From Pyxicephalus adspersus (taxonomy: Eukaryota > Chordata > Amphibia > Anura > Pyxicephalidae): a DNA stretch of 64,000 bases. Positions 62,040-64,000 of the stretch are shown one piece after another; the first letter of the stretch is position 1, and every line of letters starts with the position of its first letter. Made by a program: the position numbers and the translations under genes. Under the pieces are notes generated by a model. It searched no databases, was not told the origin of the DNA, and worked only from the letters and a program-made list of their open reading frames with translations. The stretch covers positions 63,829,693-63,893,692 of the forward strand of contig NC_092862.1 of assembly GCF_032062135.1 (NCBI RefSeq). Reading direction: 5' to 3'.

Positions 62040-62312
62040 TTCTATACAGAAGCCTCCAATCAAACAGGGGCTTACAATTTAATGCCCTATCATTGTCATG
62101 TGTCATTAGCACAGTCCAAGGCCAATTTCTAGGGAGAGCTAATTAACTTAACTGCATGTTTTTGGAATGTAATGACGAAACTGTAGTACTTGAAAGAAAA
62201 CCATTGCAAACAGAGAGAAAAAAAATGGCAGATAGGAGTCCTGGCCAATATTCAAACCTAGGACACCAGTGCTGCAAAAGCAACATTGCTGCCCACTGAG
62301 CCACCATGCAGC
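62040..62312 (-). mobile_element. tRNA-like SINE in F13A1 intron 3, tail missing
   Basis: On the minus strand the head GCTGCATGGTGGCTCAGTGG (A-box-like) begins at 62312 and TAGGTTTGAATATTGG (B-box-like) follows at about 62265. The body carries ACATTCCAAAAACATGCAG near 62170 and TTAATTAGCT. It includes the middle part that the 56-kb copy lacks, and it lacks the (TAA)n tail. It lies antisense to F13A1. The 72-residue minus frame (62148-62366) is incidental. Confidence 0.7.
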
Positions 62313-63177
62313 AAATATATATTTATTTTGTAAAGTAAAAATATAATATATTAAAAATGGAAACATGGCATCTGTGTATAGGAAAACAGTTTTAACTACT
62401 TCTTATAATATTTTTAACACATACTCATCTGGTATGTGGTAATTTATTAACCCTTATTTATTGTATCTGGACTAAATCAATGCTAAAGTACTGTGGTGCA
62501 TTTAAAATTGTACCAATATTATTTTCATATCAAACTTCTGCACCAACATCTTCCACTGTGCACATACAGCTTAATAGGGTTATTTCCTTTATTTCTCAAA
62601 CTCTTTAGCCCTATTTATAACCTGTTTTGTTTTTTCTAGCATTTTCATATATATTTAATATCTATTACCCACATAACTATTTTGTGTCATTTGAAATAAC
62701 TATGTCTGTATAGGTTCCTAATATTGTTGTACTGTTCACTAGTAATAAACTTAAGCTCTATGAAAGCTCAGCAATACCATATTCGTTATTGACAAGGTTA
62801 TTAACCTTAATCTTAAGCTTTATATCTTTTCTGATATAAATACACACAATATCAACTTTTCCTATTTACACTATCCCTAGCCTATCCCTAACCATAGCTT
62901 GGAATATTAGTAGTCCAACTTATTTCTAAAAGTTTCAAGTTCTTCCATCTGGGTTTATATAAGAAATCAAGTTAAACTAAAAAAAAACTGTGCAATGTTA
63001 ATGGAATACTTTATTATGATCACAGCACTTATTTTTTTTTTTATTATAATTCCTACCTACTGCTTGGAAACAATAATCCCGGTTTTACCTAAGTAAACAG
63101 GTTTCCCACCACATTATCTGGGGAAAAACATACAGTTGTCACTTATTTGGAAGGATTGTTCTTCATTTTAAAATTAT
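62313..63177. other. F13A1 intron sequence, nothing recognised
   Basis: AT-rich intronic DNA without recognisable elements. Confidence 0.55.
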
Positions 63178-63295
63178 TATTATTACAATTTTTATTAGCA
63201 CCAACATGCTATGCAGCACTGACAAACCTGCAAATTTTACTAGTACAAACAATTACACAGGAAGATAACAAAACCATGCCCAATCAAATTTATGA
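63178..63295 (-). mobile_element. tRNA-like SINE, tail fragment in F13A1 intron
   Basis: (ATT)n at about 63172-63185, then TTTTTATTAGCACCAACATG, CTATGCAGCACTG, GCAAATTTTACTAGTACAAA and ACACAGGAAGATAACA. This parallels the tail and adjoining body of the SINE family (GCGCCAACATATTATGCAGC). It is in the same orientation as the 51-kb fragment. Confidence 0.5.
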
Positions 63296-63599
63296 TATAA
63301 GATAAAAAACAAAATTGTGTGTCAGTTTATTTCCTTTCACAGCAAGTTAATGCATTGGCATGCTTTGCCCTTGGAGCTGTGGTATCAGGTTTCCAGGGGA
63401 GAAAAAGCAATTGCATGGCCCAAAACTTTTCACTTTCAGGAACTTTGCCAAGATTCTGATCCAGAGGAAGGCAAAAAAACAAACAAACCTCAAACATGGT
63501 TTAATTTACTCCAACAGGGGAAAAAAAGTTTCCTGATCCTAGTCTCCTAATCCTTATGATCCTGAATCCTTCCTAGTCAGTGAATGGTTGAGAATGGTT

Positions 63600-64000
63600 G
63601 AGCTCGTGTTGAGAGATGCTTATGGGGTCTGTGCTGTGCACAACTGCAGTATATCTCCCAATGTATTCTGTCCAGCGGTGTCACTTGCAGCAGCAGGGAA
63701 TTAGCAGCATCTTCTGCTTCCCTTTAGCCATGCAGCCTGAAATAAACTGTCTCGGTATCCCCAGCGCACACTCTGAGGCTGTGCACAGCTGAAAGGGATT
63801 AAGGGAGCCGATTAGAGCCCCTGTGCTTCCATTGGCTGCTGGGGCCTCATAGCCTCTCTGCTCCCATTGATCCGTACCTGTTGTAGCGTTTAGCTGAGAT
63901 AATTTTTGCTTGAGAGACTCTTGTGTTATTTACTGTTGCTGACCATTTCCAGTCCCCTTGTACGCAGCCTGGACTGACCCGGACTCTGCTTGTGCCTACT
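63600..64000 (+). mobile_element. LTR-like interspersed repeat, copy 3, running off the right edge
   Basis: The best-preserved copy in the window of the family at 34046 and 53222. It begins near TATGGGGTCTGTGCTGTG (about 63620) and continues CACTTGCAGCAGCAGGGAA, GTATCCCCAGCGCACAC, CATTGGCTGCTGGGGCC, CTGTTGTAGCGTTTAGCTGA, TACTGTTGCTGACC and CCTGGACTGACC up to the window end. It lies in F13A1 intron 3, sense to the gene. Confidence 0.55.

Overview
This is a vertebrate nuclear genomic window, almost certainly from a frog and probably a ranoid. It is AT-rich and intron/intergenic in texture, with no operons and no long open frames. Its repeats (tRNA-like SINE with a (TAA)n-type tail, TTAA-target foldback MITEs, several hAT MITEs, Tc1 and mariner relics, L1/Tx1-type LINE debris) are of the kinds I associate with anuran genomes. 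The species assignment is inference from repeat style and cannot be made exact without a search.

The only protein-coding gene I can support is the 5' part of coagulation factor XIII A chain (F13A1), on the + strand at the right end. The start-codon exon is at 61371-61538 and the next coding exon at 61629-61817. Both have good splice signals, matching phase, the conserved activation-peptide cleavage region and the beginning of the beta-sandwich domain. The rest of the gene lies beyond the right edge. A possible untranslated first exon and promoter is proposed at 57130-57293, but this is weak.

Region by region. 1-5.4 kb: the end of a hAT-like element, a degenerate ~130-bp tandem repeat, and two repeat fragments. 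5.4-19.8 kb: mostly featureless, with an L1/Tx1-type ORF2 relic on the minus strand (about 9.47-10.88 kb) and a pyrimidine-rich block near 16.6-17.2 kb. 19.8-21.2 kb: an end-to-end mariner-family element with a broken transposase, abutted by a complete small hAT MITE with a perfect 8-bp duplication. 23.3-27 kb: a TTAA-type foldback MITE, a candidate GC-rich solo LTR, and another TTAA-type copy. 32.6-35 kb: a hAT foldback element built of nested alternating palindromes, then an LTR-like repeat and a Tc1 3' relic. 39.7-48.9 kb: foldback MITEs, a LINE 3' relic, a possible LTR, a very CpG-rich MITE and a 30-bp minisatellite. 51-57.6 kb: SINE pieces, a (TA)n tract, a decayed Tc1 element, a second copy of the 34-kb LTR-like family and another foldback MITE. 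60.2-64 kb: one more MITE, the F13A1 exons, SINE fragments in intron 3, and a third LTR-like copy running off the edge.

The biology is therefore the upstream flank, first introns and first coding exons of a transglutaminase zymogen gene, set in a repeat-rich gene desert. I saw no novel multi-gene system. The most unusual structures are the alternating-palindrome hAT element, the CpG-dense MITE, and a lysine-rich extension of the F13A1 activation peptide.
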